64,000 bases of DNA from an uncultured Aequorivita sp. (GCA_937125455.1 CAKZLK010000059.1:62001-126000), one strand, 5' to 3'; shown: positions 28,832 through 38,968, counted from the first letter of the stretch. The notes: generated from the sequence alone by a model not told the origin. Program-made: numbers and translations.

Positions 28832-29566
28832 TTATTGTTTGTTTTTTTCTGTTTCCGAGCCGTCGAGATATTTCACGAGCTTAGTCATAAAACTATCGGG
28901 GTTGGATTTGTAAAGAGACTTGTAGCTTTTATAAAACTGGCGGATTTCTTGTTCTTTTTCTGGAAGAATTTTGCGAAGATCTCTCGCAGAACTTACCAAT
29001 GAATAAGTGCCATTACTTTTCAATACATAAAAATTATCTTTTGAAAACTTATATTGAATTCCAGTTGTCAGGGCTTTATCCTTTTTCTTTTTAGTATGTT
29101 TTATGAAAAGGTTCAAATCATTGCCTAAATAGGCTTCTTCAAAAAAACCATTCCCGGAAAGACCTAAGCCCGTTTCTTTTAACCGAACAAAGTTGTGATT
29201 ATAAATTGAAAAAGATTCAATAAATTCTGGAATTAACTTTACATTAAAAATACTCAAATTATCATCGGATTGCGTAAGCAAATTATCTTCCAAAAGATCA
29301 TATTTTAAAAGAACATTTACATAATATTGCCCGTTATAGGTCACTGAACCCTTTACATAATCAAAACCATTAAAATATCTGTAGGTTCCATCAGTATTTA
29401 AAAATAAATCCGTAAACGCTGTTCCATTGTATAGGCCTGTATTGTCAAGCCCAACAATATTATCATAGGTTTCGTAAATTTTATCTTTTGAATTGTTTTG
29501 AGAAAAGGTTTCAATCCCAACGAAAACGCAAAGGGATACTGATAAAAATAGCTTTGTAATATTCAT
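28832..29566 (-). CDS. Exported protein of unknown function heading the TonB receptor operon
   Basis: I do not recognise a family. From the ATG at 29566 (preferred over an upstream TTG at 29581) the protein is 244 residues with a signal peptide (MNITKLFLSVSLCVFVGIETFSQ). The mature part is beta-rich with many Tyr/Asn/Phe residues and a helical, lysine-rich C-terminus (RDLRKILPEKEQEIRQFYKS). It ends 18 bases before the receptor start on the same strand, so it is probably the first gene of the operon. Confidence 0.75.
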   Translation of the reverse strand: MNITKLFLSVSLCVFVGIETFSQNNSKDKIYETYDNIVGLDNTGLYNGTAFTDLFLNTDGTYRYFNGFDYVKGSVTYNGQYYVNVLLKYDLLEDNLLTQSDDNLSIFNVKLIPEFIESFSIYNHNFVRLKETGLGLSGNGFFEEAYLGNDLNLFIKHTKKKKDKALTTGIQYKFSKDNFYVLKSNGTYSLVSSARDLRKILPEKEQEIRQFYKSYKSLYKSNPDSFMTKLVKYLDGSETEKNKQ

Positions 29567-29710
29567 AGACTTCTTTTGCAATTTTAAAAATATATATAAA
29601 TGTATAGTTATTTAAAAATCCCCTAGTTAAAATTTGATATATCTATTTTTTTCACGGTGTCTAAACTACAATAATAAAAATCATATGTACATTTACTTGA
29701 AAGAAAAATT

Positions 29711-30184
29711 ATGAAAGCTGCTTCTTTAAAGGAAATAAAAACCGAACTCAACCACCGGTCCACTCAGGAGGTATTGGAATTGTGTCTTCGACTTTCAAGA
29801 TTTAAAAAAGAGAACAAAGAACTTCTTACCTATTTATTGTTTGAATCTGCTGATGAGGAAAGTTTTATACAAAGCATAAAAACCAAAGTTGATGAAGATT
29901 TTAAATCCATAAACACTAAAACATATTTCTATATAAAAAAAAGCATTCGGAAAATTCTAAGGGAGCTTAAAAAATTCATTCGCTATTCACAGAATAAAGA
30001 AACTGAAGTGGAACTTTTGCTTTATTTTTGCCATAAATTGAAAGAATTTACACCTTCAATAAAAAGAAACACTACACTTTCGAATTTGTACAACAGACAA
30101 ATTGATTACATTTCAAAAAAGGTAAAAGCGCTACACGAAGATTTACAATATGATTATGAGTTGGAGCTGGAAGCATTGTCGTGA
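29711..30184 (+). CDS. All-helical cytoplasmic protein of unknown function
   Basis: I do not recognise a named domain. The 157-residue protein is highly charged and predicted helical throughout (EVLELCLRLSRFKKENKELL, KKSIRKILRELKKFIRY), with no signal peptide or membrane segment. Its codon usage and start context are like those of neighbouring genes, and it lies divergent from the outer-membrane operon across about 145 bases. The arsC gene follows after 33 bases. Confidence 0.7.
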   Translation: MKAASLKEIKTELNHRSTQEVLELCLRLSRFKKENKELLTYLLFESADEESFIQSIKTKVDEDFKSINTKTYFYIKKSIRKILRELKKFIRYSQNKETEVELLLYFCHKLKEFTPSIKRNTTLSNLYNRQIDYISKKVKALHEDLQYDYELELEALS

Positions 30185-30217
30185 AATCGAAATTATAAAC
30201 AAATACTTAAAATAATA

Positions 30218-30559
30218 ATGACAACATTATATCACAATCCACGATGCAGCAAATCTAGACAAGCGCTAAGTCTTTTGGAAGAAAAAGGCGAAACAATTGA
30301 TGTCGTTCAATATTTGGAAAATCCTCCGTCTCGTCAAGAATTGGTTCAAGTAATCGATTTATTGGGCATCAAGCCAATTGAGCTCGTCCGCACCCAAGAA
30401 TCAGAATGGAAAGAAAATTATAAAGGCAAAGAACTTACTAACGATGAAATTATTGATGCTATGATTAAATACCCAAAACTCATTGAGCGTCCAATAGCAA
30501 TAAAGGGGACACACGCTGTTATTGGCAGACCCCCAGAAAACGTTCTGGATATTTTATAA
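30218..30559 (+). CDS. arsC: Arsenate reductase (ArsC, glutaredoxin-linked family)
   Basis: The 113-residue thioredoxin-fold protein has the ArsC signature NPRCSKSR (Cys10) and arginines at 58, 91 and 104. These correspond to the catalytic Cys12, Arg60, Arg94 and Arg107 of plasmid R773 ArsC. It would reduce arsenate to arsenite using glutathione and glutaredoxin. No arsenic transporter or ArsR regulator is nearby, and this chromosomal family also includes members of uncertain role (Spx/YffB type), so the arsenic function is likely but not certain. Confidence 0.85.
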   Translation: MTTLYHNPRCSKSRQALSLLEEKGETIDVVQYLENPPSRQELVQVIDLLGIKPIELVRTQESEWKENYKGKELTNDEIIDAMIKYPKLIERPIAIKGTHAVIGRPPENVLDIL

Positions 30560-30644
30560 CTCCCTCTTTTTTATTTAACAGAATATTAGCACTTCTCAAT
30601 TAAACCACTGCTATTTTCGTTGGTCAAAATTGCTAAAAAAATCT

Positions 30645-33161
30645 ATGAAGTTTAAACTCGCTATTCTGTTCCTTTTAGCTACAACCTTTCTGTTAGCTCA
30701 AAACCCTGAAAAAAAACAAATTACCGTTAAAGGAACCGTTCTTGAAGAAGGCACAAACTATCCTTTGGAGTATTCTACTGTTTCTTTCATTAACAAACAG
30801 GGAAAAACTGTTACAGGTGGAATAACCGATCTTGAAGGTAATTATAAAATAGAGATCCCCGAAGGTGTTTATACAGTTAAATATGAGTTTATTTCATACA
30901 AATCCAAAGAGGTTCCAAACCAAAGGTTAACCCAAAACATTACACTTCCCACAATAAAGCTGGCTTTAGATGCTGCCAGTTTAGACGAGGTTGTTGTGCG
31001 TGCCGAAACTACTGAAGTGCAAGTACGGCTCGATAAAAAAATATACAACATAGGTAAAGACCTAACTGCTGGTGGAGCTACCGTTAGCGACGCTTTAAAC
31101 AATGTTCCCTCGGTGACAGTTGATGTTGATGGTGCAATTGCACTTCGCGGAAATGAAAATGTTAAGATCCTTATTAATGGAAAACCTTCGGCTATTGCTG
31201 GATTCGGTTCTACTGATGCCCTACGCCAACTTCCGGCAGAAGCTATTGAACGTGTAGAAGTAATTACTTCCCCATCTGCCCGTTATGATGCTGAAGGAAC
31301 CGCAGGAATATTGAATATCATTCTTAAAAAAGAAAAAACGCTTGGTCTGAATGGTTCGATTAGCACAAGCATTGGTGTTCCGCTTAACAGCAACGCTTCT
31401 GGGAATATAAATCTTAGAACGGATAAATTCAATATTTTCAATACCACTGGAGTGTATTACCGAAATAGTCCCGGAAATGCTTTTTTCAACAATAACTACT
31501 TCTCCCGTCCAGTCTTGGACGAAAATGGAGAACCAGTATTGGACGATGATGGGCAACCAATAACAATAGACCCCGAATTTGATCAGGTTATTGAAGATAG
31601 AAAATACGACCGCATGGGGAAAGGTTTCAACACAAACTTGGGTATTGAATATTTTTTATCAGACAAATCCTCAATTACTGCAAGTGCATTTTACCGCAAA
31701 GGCGATGGCGATGATGAAACCACAAACAATACCGCAAATTACAACAACAGCATTGTTGAAGAGCAAACTAGAAGACTTGAGAACCAAATTGAAGACAGAA
31801 CAAACTATCAGTTTTCATTGAATTATGTAAATAATTTCAACGACCACGGTCACAAATTAACAGCCGACCTTCAATATGATCGTGGTAAAGACTCTGAACT
31901 TTCATTAATTACGGAACAAAGAACACTGCCCAATTCTGAAGTCCTTCCATCGGAAGATATTTTAAATAAAGAAAACCAAAAAGAATATTTAGCACAGGTA
32001 GACTATGTCTTGCCTATTGGAGAGAATGCCCAATTTGAGGCGGGTTACCGTGGTAATTTTGAAGAAAACATTACTGATTATACCTTGCTAGAAGAAACCG
32101 GAACCTCTGGAAATTTCATTCGAAATGACAGTCTTTCCAATGTTTTTACTTACAATGAAAATGTGAATGCCTTCTATACCCAATACGGAAATAAATTTGG
32201 AAAGTTTTCTTTTCTCCTTGGTCTTCGCCTGGAAAACACACAATTGAAAGGAAAAGTAGCCGCTGAAAATGTTTCAGAGAACAGCCCTTTCGATTTAAAT
32301 TTCGACAAAAATTACACTGGCCTGTTCCCTACCGTAAATCTTACGTATGAACTAAAAGAAAATGAAAATATTACACTGGGGTATAACAGACGTATAAACA
32401 GACCAAGAAACTGGTTTATAAATCCTTTCCCATCGCGCTCGAGTGAGGCTAATATTTTTCAAGGAAACCCAGATTTGGATCCAGCTTACGCAAGCGCTTT
32501 CGATTTGGGCTATCTAAAACGTTGGAAAAAAATCACATTGACTGCTTCCGTTTATTACCAATATGAAACTGATGCTTTTGAAAGAGTTCAAGAGGAAACT
32601 GGGGAAGTAACCAGCAATGGCATTCCTATTATCCGTACTTTACCTATAAACCTTTCTACAAACGAACGCTACGGTTTTGAAGCTGGCCTTCTTTACAATC
32701 CAACAAAATGGTTGTCTTTGAACGGAAGCTTTAATTACTTCCTTTTCAAAACTGAAGGCTTTTACAACAATGTGGATTATGGCGCAGAAAACACCAGCTA
32801 TTTTGGTAGATTCAGCAGTAAATTTAAACTCCCTGCAAAAATTGAATGGCAAACTAATGCATTTTACAGAGGGCCTTCAAATAATTCGCAAACAGAGTCA
32901 GACGGAATCCTCTCAGTTGATATGGCAATGAGTAAAGATATTATTGATGACAATGCAACCCTTGCTTTGAGCGTTAGCGATCTTTTCAACACGAGAAAAA
33001 GAAATAGTTTCACAACTACAAGCTCCTTTACAAGCGAAAGCGAATTTCAATGGAGACAACGACAAGTAACACTTACTTTCACCTATAGATTCAACCAGAA
33101 AAAACAGCGCCAACGTCCTGAAAGAGGTAACGGAGACGACGAAGGTGGTTTTGAAGGTTAA
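30645..33161 (+). CDS. TonB-dependent receptor-like outer-membrane beta-barrel protein
   Basis: From ATG 30645 (an upstream in-frame TTG at 30630 is less likely because the signal peptide MKFKLAILFLLATTFLLAQ starts here) the protein is 838 residues. It has a carboxypeptidase regulatory-like domain at about 25-115, a plug at about 120-230 (LRGNENVKILINGKPSAI, ERVEVITSPSARYDAEGTAG), and a barrel of the OMP_b-brl_3 type ending TLTFTYRF. A charged tail (RQRPERGNGDDEGGFEG) extends beyond the last strand, as is common in this family. The substrate is unknown. No lipoprotein partner is adjacent. Confidence 0.9.
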   Translation: MKFKLAILFLLATTFLLAQNPEKKQITVKGTVLEEGTNYPLEYSTVSFINKQGKTVTGGITDLEGNYKIEIPEGVYTVKYEFISYKSKEVPNQRLTQNITLPTIKLALDAASLDEVVVRAETTEVQVRLDKKIYNIGKDLTAGGATVSDALNNVPSVTVDVDGAIALRGNENVKILINGKPSAIAGFGSTDALRQLPAEAIERVEVITSPSARYDAEGTAGILNIILKKEKTLGLNGSISTSIGVPLNSNASGNINLRTDKFNIFNTTGVYYRNSPGNAFFNNNYFSRPVLDENGEPVLDDDGQPITIDPEFDQVIEDRKYDRMGKGFNTNLGIEYFLSDKSSITASAFYRKGDGDDETTNNTANYNNSIVEEQTRRLENQIEDRTNYQFSLNYVNNFNDHGHKLTADLQYDRGKDSELSLITEQRTLPNSEVLPSEDILNKENQKEYLAQVDYVLPIGENAQFEAGYRGNFEENITDYTLLEETGTSGNFIRNDSLSNVFTYNENVNAFYTQYGNKFGKFSFLLGLRLENTQLKGKVAAENVSENSPFDLNFDKNYTGLFPTVNLTYELKENENITLGYNRRINRPRNWFINPFPSRSSEANIFQGNPDLDPAYASAFDLGYLKRWKKITLTASVYYQYETDAFERVQEETGEVTSNGIPIIRTLPINLSTNERYGFEAGLLYNPTKWLSLNGSFNYFLFKTEGFYNNVDYGAENTSYFGRFSSKFKLPAKIEWQTNAFYRGPSNNSQTESDGILSVDMAMSKDIIDDNATLALSVSDLFNTRKRNSFTTTSSFTSESEFQWRQRQVTLTFTYRFNQKKQRQRPERGNGDDEGGFEG

Positions 33162-33181
33162 GCCGTGATTAATTGCCAATA

Positions 33182-33215
33182 AAAAAGGGAACCAAATTGG
33201 TTCCCTTTTTAAATA
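33182..33215. terminator. Bidirectional rho-independent terminator
   Basis: A stem of AAAAAGGGAACCA (33182-33194) and its complement (33198-33210) with a three-base loop and flanking T runs. It separates the receptor gene from the convergent 57-residue gene. Confidence 0.9.
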
Positions 33216-33231
33216 TAATTCAGTTTGAAAT

Positions 33232-33405
33232 TTAAGATTTCAATTCGTTATTCTTCTTTTCGTCACGACTCATTTTCCATTTTTCATATAGCGAACCACC
33301 TATCCAATAAGGAAGAATACTTACCAAAAAGATCATTAACCAGAACCCCATAGTAAGTATGGTTAAAAATGCAAGAAATCCTAAATACTGTTCAAAGGTA
33401 AACAT
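33232..33405 (-). CDS. 57-residue single-pass membrane protein
   Basis: ATG 33405 to TAA 33232 encodes 57 residues: a hydrophobic N-terminal half (LAFLTILTMGFWLMIFLVSI) and a strongly charged tail (EKWKMSRDEKKNNELKS). The topology would be one or one-and-a-half helices with the charged tail in the cytoplasm. I do not recognise a family. The frame has a sensible start, its own terminator at 33182-33215, and no competing gene on either strand in a 416-base gap, which supports it being real. Confidence 0.6.
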   Translation of the reverse strand: MFTFEQYLGFLAFLTILTMGFWLMIFLVSILPYWIGGSLYEKWKMSRDEKKNNELKS

Positions 33406-33507
33406 GATATGACTTTTTTAAATTTATGGTTCAAAGATAAAAGGTTTTTTTGAAAAACAACAACTAAAATTTCCTATTTATTCACAACAAATAAACAAGC
33501 CTGCGGG

Positions 33508-33538
33508 TTGACCAACTTTTGGCTTTTCGTTACCTTTG
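33508..33538 (+). promoter_or_regulatory. fumC promoter (-33 TTG, -7 TACCTTTG)
   Basis: TACCTTTG at 33531-33538 matches TAnnTTTG, with TTG at 33508-33510 separated by 20 bases, the spacing expected for Bacteroidetes promoters. It lies 39 bases upstream of the fumC ATG. Confidence 0.6.
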
Positions 33539-33577
33539 TTCAAGGAATTCGATTAATTCATAATAAACACTTTCACA

Positions 33578-34972
33578 ATGCAATATAGAATAGAAAAAGA
33601 CACTATGGGTGAGGTAAAAGTACCTGCCGATAAACTATGGGGCGCACAAACAGAGCGTTCTTTTGAAAATTTTAAAATCGGACCAAAAGCTTCCATGCCT
33701 TTGGAAATTATTTACGGCTTTGCTTACTTGAAAAAAGCTGCGGCTTACACAAATTGTGAACTAGGTGTGCTTTCCGCAGAAAAAAGAGATTTAATTGCCA
33801 ACGTTTGTGATGAAATTTTAGAGGGAAAACACGATGATCAGTTTCCACTGGTCATTTGGCAAACAGGAAGTGGTACCCAAAGCAATATGAATGTTAATGA
33901 AGTGATCGCAAACCGCGCCCACCAACTTGCTGGCAAAACAATTGGTGAAGGTGAAAAAACGTTACAGCCGAATGATGATGTAAACAAATCGCAATCTTCA
34001 AACGATACGTTTCCAACGGGAATGCACATTGCTGCCTATAAAAAATTGATTGAAACTACAATTCCAGGTGTTGAACAACTTCAAAAAACGCTTTCAAAAA
34101 AAGCTGAGGAATTTAAAAAGGTAGTAAAAATTGGCCGTACCCATTTTATGGACGCCACTCCCCTAACCCTTGGGCAAGAATTTAGTGGTTATGCTGCACA
34201 ACTCGAGCACGGAATTAAAGCTTTGAAAAATACACTTCCGCATTTAGCGGAGCTCGCTTTAGGCGGAACTGCAGTTGGAACTGGTTTAAATACACCGAAG
34301 GGTTATGACGTTAAAGTTGCTGAATACATTGCAAAATTTACTGATTTGCCTTTTGTAACCGCAAAAAATAAATTTGAAGCCCTTGCAGCTCATGATGCTT
34401 TAGTTGAAAGTCATGGTGCTTTAAAACAGTTAGCTGTTTCGTTGAATAAAATTGCTAATGACGTCCGCATGCTCTCCAGTGGACCTCGAAGCGGAATTGG
34501 TGAAATCAACATTCCAGCAAATGAACCCGGTTCATCAATTATGCCTGGAAAAGTAAACCCAACACAATGTGAAGCACTAACTATGGTTTCTGCACAAGTT
34601 ATCGGAAACGATATGGCGATTGCCGTTGGCGGAATGCAGGGACAATTTGAACTGAACGTTTTTAAACCTGTTATGGCTGCAAATTTCCTTCAGTCAGCGC
34701 AGTTGATTGGAGATGCTTGTGTTTCTTTTGATGTGCATTGCGCACAGGGAATTGAGCCTAATTATGAAGTAATCAAAAAGCAACTGAACAACAGCTTGAT
34801 GCTTGTTACTGCTTTAAACCCTAAAATTGGTTATTATAAAGCTGCAGAAATTGCAAACACCGCGCACAAAAATGGAACTACACTAAAAGAAGAAGCAGTA
34901 AACCTTGGTTATTTAACTGCAGATGAATTTGATGAATGGGTAAAACCAGAAGATATGGTTGGAAGCCTTTAA
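33578..34972 (+). CDS. fumC: Class II fumarate hydratase
   Basis: The 464-residue enzyme interconverts fumarate and L-malate in the TCA cycle. It carries the superfamily signature [13 protein letters not shown] (318-330), [19 protein letters not shown] (96-114), SSNDTFPT (140-147) and [15 protein letters not shown] with His189. The length matches class II, iron-independent fumarases. It has its own promoter and terminator and is therefore monocistronic. Confidence 0.97.
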   Translation: MQYRIEKDTMGEVKVPADKLWGAQTERSFENFKIGPKASMPLEIIYGFAYLKKAAAYTNCELGVLSAEKRDLIANVCDEILEGKHDDQFPLVIWQTGSGTQSNMNVNEVIANRAHQLAGKTIGEGEKTLQPNDDVNKSQSSNDTFPTGMHIAAYKKLIETTIPGVEQLQKTLSKKAEEFKKVVKIGRTHFMDATPLTLGQEFSGYAAQLEHGIKALKNTLPHLAELALGGTAVGTGLNTPKGYDVKVAEYIAKFTDLPFVTAKNKFEALAAHDALVESHGALKQLAVSLNKIANDVRMLSSGPRSGIGEINIPANEPGSSIMPGKVNPTQCEALTMVSAQVIGNDMAIAVGGMQGQFELNVFKPVMAANFLQSAQLIGDACVSFDVHCAQGIEPNYEVIKKQLNNSLMLVTALNPKIGYYKAAEIANTAHKNGTTLKEEAVNLGYLTADEFDEWVKPEDMVGSL

Positions 34973-34991
34973 ACATTAAGTATTGAAAACT

Positions 34992-35024
34992 AAAAAGGGT
35001 GAACTTTTGGTTCACCCTTTTTTT
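34992..35024. terminator. Bidirectional rho-independent terminator
   Basis: GGGTGAAC (34997-35004) pairs with GTTCACCC (35010-35017), extended by A/T runs on both sides. It lies between fumC and the convergent ccsBA gene. Confidence 0.92.
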
Positions 35025-38000
35025 TATTTCTTACTTGATTTTTTCTTCACATAAAACTTCTTATACCTAAAATAAGCCACAGTACTTAAAATCACTGCGA
35101 ATATGGTAATATACCAAACAAATGTTGGCGTAGCAGGCGCATCTCCACTAGCGTATGAATGCAATCCGCTTAAGTAGAAGTTCACCCCAAAATAGGTCAT
35201 CATAATGGAAGCGTAGGCGAAAAGTGCAAAAACATTAAAAATCCAACGACCGCGCAATCCGGGAACCAATCTGGCGTGGATTACAAAGGCGTAAACCATA
35301 ATGCTGATAAGCGCCCACGTTTCTTTAGGGTCCCAACCCCAATATCGGCCCCAACTATCATTTGCCCACTGTCCGCCCAAAAAATTTCCGATAGTAAGCA
35401 TAACCAATCCTACGGTCAACGCCATTTCTGTTACCACAGTTAGTTCGCTTATGTTTATTTCCATGTTTTTGAAATTGCCTTTTGTGGTAAAAATCATCAA
35501 AAACAAAGATGTTGCAGCGAGGATCATTCCCAAAGTGAACGGGCCATAACTAGCCACAATCACAGCAACGTGTATCATCAACCAATAACTATCCAAAACG
35601 GGCTGAAGATTCGCAATAGAAGGATCGAGCCAGTTTTCGTGAGCTACCCAAAGAATGATAGCACCAACAAAAGCCGTTGACGCAACGGTTAAATCACTTC
35701 TCTTTCCAAATGCTAGACCAAAGAAAATAGTAGCCCAGGCAACATACACCACAGATTCGTATGCATCACTCCAAGGTGCGTGGCCACTAACATACCAGCG
35801 TAGGGCAAGCCCTAGAGTCATCAATGCGAAGAAAACCCACATGATGATTTTTGAAGCTTTAATTAGTGTTCGTAGTATTTTCCTGTCCTTAAAAAGTTGT
35901 GCAATAATAAATGTAAACATCAAAATGCCTAAAAGGGCGAAATATTTGTACAACCGATTAAATATATCTGCTTTGTTGTAAATTGTTTCAGCGCGTAGCT
36001 TATTTGCTGGAGGCATTACTTCGGCACCGTATTTTTTCTGAAAATTAGTAATGCTTTCCAAAAATTCATCGGCTTGTTTGTAGTCTCCACTCTTGCGTGC
36101 ATCTTTTAAACTGGCAAAATACAATGAAAGAATATTTTTGGAATACAATGAATCCATTCCTTTCAGATTGGATTCACCAAGCTCTGGGAATGAAACCCAT
36201 TTATTGTTTTCATCATCTGGAATTGGAAATATTTTCAGAACACTTCCGCTTAAAGCAGCGTTTAAAAGTGAAAAATTTTCGTGTGCTTTTATAAAATCTT
36301 TTTGAAATTGGTTTGGATTTGTTGTTCGAGTAGCTGCTTCCAAATAGGGTTCAAGCTTGTAGTTTCCCTTCGCATCAAAAAGGTCTAACAACGCAATATC
36401 ATTTTGTCCATCTGGTACTCCAGCGACATGACGGATGCTGTCATTACCCCTTTTTAAGGCTATCAAGGGAACTTCAACCCAAAGCCTAGGGAATTCTGTC
36501 ATCGAAATAAAAACCTGATTTGCATCCAAGCCTTCGTAGCTGTCGCTACGACTTATTTTTCGTAATAGCTCACTCGCAAATGTGTTTATGGGTTTCATTC
36601 GCCCATTGTCCTGAATAATTAAATTACCAAACTTAGCTGCGTGTTCCTTGCTAACGGCATTGGCTTTTATAATGGAATCTATCTGCTGTTTAGGAACCGT
36701 AGTGTGTGCTGGTTCTTTGGCTACTTGCGCCATACCCGAAAGAGAAATCAGAAAAACCAATACGGTTATCATACTCTTTTTCTTACGCTTAATCCGGTTC
36801 AGCATTTCTTCAAGTTTACCAAAGCGACTGTGTTTACTGAAAAGAATTGCCATTAAACCAATATATAACAGAAAATAACCGAAATACGTTATCCAAGTTC
36901 CCCAGCGATCGTGATTTACCGAAAGAATAGTTCCGCCTTCATCTGGATCAAAGCTTGCTTGAAAAAAGCGATAACCTTTATAATCCAAAACATGATTCAT
37001 AAAGATATCTGCGTCAAAATGTTGTTTATCAGCTTCAATAACGGTCACTTTACTCTTGAATGAAGAATACCCTTTTTCAGTACCTGGATACTTTGTTGCT
37101 ATAAAATCATTAAGGGTTAAGCTAAAAGGAATATCAATTTTTTCTGAACCATAACTCAAATAAACTTTTAATCCGGCAATTTCAACTTCTTCAGGATCTG
37201 GCGCAGTTCCTTTTCCTCCTAGAAGTGCTACAGTTTTTGTTTCATCTTTTGAAGAAACTTCCAAAATAAGGGCGTCTTGATTTGAAGGCTCACGGCCCCC
37301 CGCTTTAACAACTCCAAACTCTCCTTTTGTTACCGGATCAGGGATTACAAATGAAATACCACTCATTCTATACAATGAACGAAGCATCAATGGTTGTGTA
37401 CTATCTGCAACTACTTCACCTTGCATTTTATCAGCCATCCGCATAAAGTTACCTTCAAAAGGACTGGAAATTGTGTAATTGCCATCGTCAGAATAGTTAA
37501 TATTTATGGCGCCCTCAGTGGGCTTATTTATTGCAAAAATTATATTGTGTATGTTTGAAACCTCACCCAGCTTAACCCAATGATCGTGTCGCTCACCATC
37601 ACCTGACTCAACTATTTTTAAAAATTCCTCGCCATCTTCATTGGGGGTTAAACCTTCCTTTGCACCTTTTATAAAATTCTTGTATTTAATGGTTATTGGC
37701 TGTTGGTTGTAATCGGTTTTAATAGTGAAATCATTATCCAGCTTTTCGGAAAGGTTTAATTTTTTTGGATTTAAAAGTCTTCTTTGTGCCACGCCATCAA
37801 CCATATAATCACCATCAATAAAACCGTTTAAATAGGTTTTGTCTGAAAGAATAGAGCTTTCGGTCTGCCCTTCACGTATGTGCATAATACCTTCATAGCC
37901 AATATAACGTGTTACAAAAGCACCAATAATTATAAAGATGAAAGCTAAGTGCAATAACAAAGAGGCCCACATTTTACGCTTGTGAAGGTTGTAACGAAAA

Positions 38001-38206
38001 ATATTTCCAACAAAATTCACGACAAACAGCGCCATTATGGCTTCAAACCACCAAGCGTTATAAATAAGCTCCCTTGTATAGGGCGTCGGTGGCTTTTGTG
38101 CTGATGCATCTAAAAACGTTCCTGCGGCCATTGCGACGGCAAAAACTATGAATAAAATTGCAGTTAAACGGGTGGAGAAAAGAACGGAGGCAAGCTTTTT
38201 TTGCAT
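35024..38206 (-). CDS. ccsBA: Fused cytochrome c biogenesis protein ResB-CcsA
   Basis: The 1060-residue system II cytochrome c synthetase translocates haem and attaches it to apocytochromes in the periplasm. The N-terminal ResB/CcsB part (1 to about 475) has membrane helices near 10-30, 55-75 and 80-105 and a large periplasmic domain. A further helix near 480-500 resembles a second signal anchor (MITVLVFLISLSGMAQ) and precedes a soluble region. The CcsA part (about 740-1050) has multiple helices and the haem-handling WWD motif in GRYWGWDPKETWAL. A -7 like TATTTTTG lies at 38224-38231 on the minus strand, 18 bases upstream. Confidence 0.93.
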   Translation of the reverse strand: MQKKLASVLFSTRLTAILFIVFAVAMAAGTFLDASAQKPPTPYTRELIYNAWWFEAIMALFVVNFVGNIFRYNLHKRKMWASLLLHLAFIFIIIGAFVTRYIGYEGIMHIREGQTESSILSDKTYLNGFIDGDYMVDGVAQRRLLNPKKLNLSEKLDNDFTIKTDYNQQPITIKYKNFIKGAKEGLTPNEDGEEFLKIVESGDGERHDHWVKLGEVSNIHNIIFAINKPTEGAININYSDDGNYTISSPFEGNFMRMADKMQGEVVADSTQPLMLRSLYRMSGISFVIPDPVTKGEFGVVKAGGREPSNQDALILEVSSKDETKTVALLGGKGTAPDPEEVEIAGLKVYLSYGSEKIDIPFSLTLNDFIATKYPGTEKGYSSFKSKVTVIEADKQHFDADIFMNHVLDYKGYRFFQASFDPDEGGTILSVNHDRWGTWITYFGYFLLYIGLMAILFSKHSRFGKLEEMLNRIKRKKKSMITVLVFLISLSGMAQVAKEPAHTTVPKQQIDSIIKANAVSKEHAAKFGNLIIQDNGRMKPINTFASELLRKISRSDSYEGLDANQVFISMTEFPRLWVEVPLIALKRGNDSIRHVAGVPDGQNDIALLDLFDAKGNYKLEPYLEAATRTTNPNQFQKDFIKAHENFSLLNAALSGSVLKIFPIPDDENNKWVSFPELGESNLKGMDSLYSKNILSLYFASLKDARKSGDYKQADEFLESITNFQKKYGAEVMPPANKLRAETIYNKADIFNRLYKYFALLGILMFTFIIAQLFKDRKILRTLIKASKIIMWVFFALMTLGLALRWYVSGHAPWSDAYESVVYVAWATIFFGLAFGKRSDLTVASTAFVGAIILWVAHENWLDPSIANLQPVLDSYWLMIHVAVIVASYGPFTLGMILAATSLFLMIFTTKGNFKNMEINISELTVVTEMALTVGLVMLTIGNFLGGQWANDSWGRYWGWDPKETWALISIMVYAFVIHARLVPGLRGRWIFNVFALFAYASIMMTYFGVNFYLSGLHSYASGDAPATPTFVWYITIFAVILSTVAYFRYKKFYVKKKSSKK

Positions 38207-38289
38207 TACAGGGAATTTTTGCGCAAAAATAACAAATAGCTCCCATTTAATCTACGGAAATCTGTTAACTATTATTTCTTTTGCGTTCT

Positions 38290-38676
38290 TTATTTTCGAG
38301 CATCATGAATATTTAAATGCATAAAAGTCCCCATATTTCTAGCTCGGTTTATTGCAATCTGCGCCGTTTCGCCTTCAAAAAGTTCATTGATGGTTTCCAG
38401 CCAAAGATTGATCCATGTTCCGAAGTGAAGTTCATTGATAGTGTTTCCACATTTTTTATCTACTTCAACGTGAGTTTGTAGTGGGTTTCCAAAGTATTTG
38501 CGCTCAAAGAAAAGGTTTGTTTCCCAGAAATCAGTAAGTAGTTCCAAATGGGTTTCCCAATCGGTAATAATTCTGTTGAAAATAGGCCCAAGAAGTTCGT
38601 CTTTTCTTACTTTTGAATAAAACGTGTGAACAAGTAAAGACACATCTTCACGGGATTCTATATTCTTTTTGGACAT
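38290..38676 (-). CDS. Group III truncated haemoglobin
   Basis: The 128-residue globin matches group III (P-type) truncated haemoglobins: FYSKVRKDELLGPIF near residues 19-33, FWETNLFF, YFGNPLQTHV, and the proximal-histidine helix ELHFGTWINLW (His83). Members of this group bind oxygen, NO and peroxide; their physiological role is often linked to microaerobic or nitrosative stress. It starts four bases after the stop of a small membrane protein, in the same operon. A Crp/Fnr-type palindrome lies upstream of that operon. Confidence 0.9.
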   Translation of the reverse strand: MSKKNIESREDVSLLVHTFYSKVRKDELLGPIFNRIITDWETHLELLTDFWETNLFFERKYFGNPLQTHVEVDKKCGNTINELHFGTWINLWLETINELFEGETAQIAINRARNMGTFMHLNIHDARK

Positions 38677-38680
38677 ATTA

Positions 38681-38968
38681 TTATAGTAAAGTTATTAAAA
38701 TCAACATCATGTTTGCTATCAAACTAACAGCAAGCATCCAAAATGCAATTTTTTTATTTGAACCAGCAAGTAACGCCGCATTGTAACCCATACATAAAGA
38801 TACGCAAAGTGTCAACTCGATCCCGGAAGTTAAACTGGTACCTTGTGCCAATATGGTCATTGCAGCGATAGAACCAATACAACTATTCAAAATAATGGTT
38901 AGTGGAATGTACATATAATAGTCGTATTCAAACTCCTTTTGCAATGATTTTATTGATAGTACTCTCAT
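38681..38968 (-). CDS. 95-residue small membrane protein co-transcribed with truncated globin
   Basis: I do not recognise a named family. The protein has a short hydrophilic N-terminus (MRVLSIKSLQKEFEYDYYMY) and three hydrophobic helices at about 20-40, 47-67 and 72-95. It contains two cysteines (NSCIGS, TLCVSLCMGY) near the membrane interface. It is the promoter-proximal gene of a two-gene unit with the globin, divergent from the Crp/Fnr regulator across 80 bases. Confidence 0.75.
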   Translation of the reverse strand: MRVLSIKSLQKEFEYDYYMYIPLTIILNSCIGSIAAMTILAQGTSLTSGIELTLCVSLCMGYNAALLAGSNKKIAFWMLAVSLIANMMLILITLL

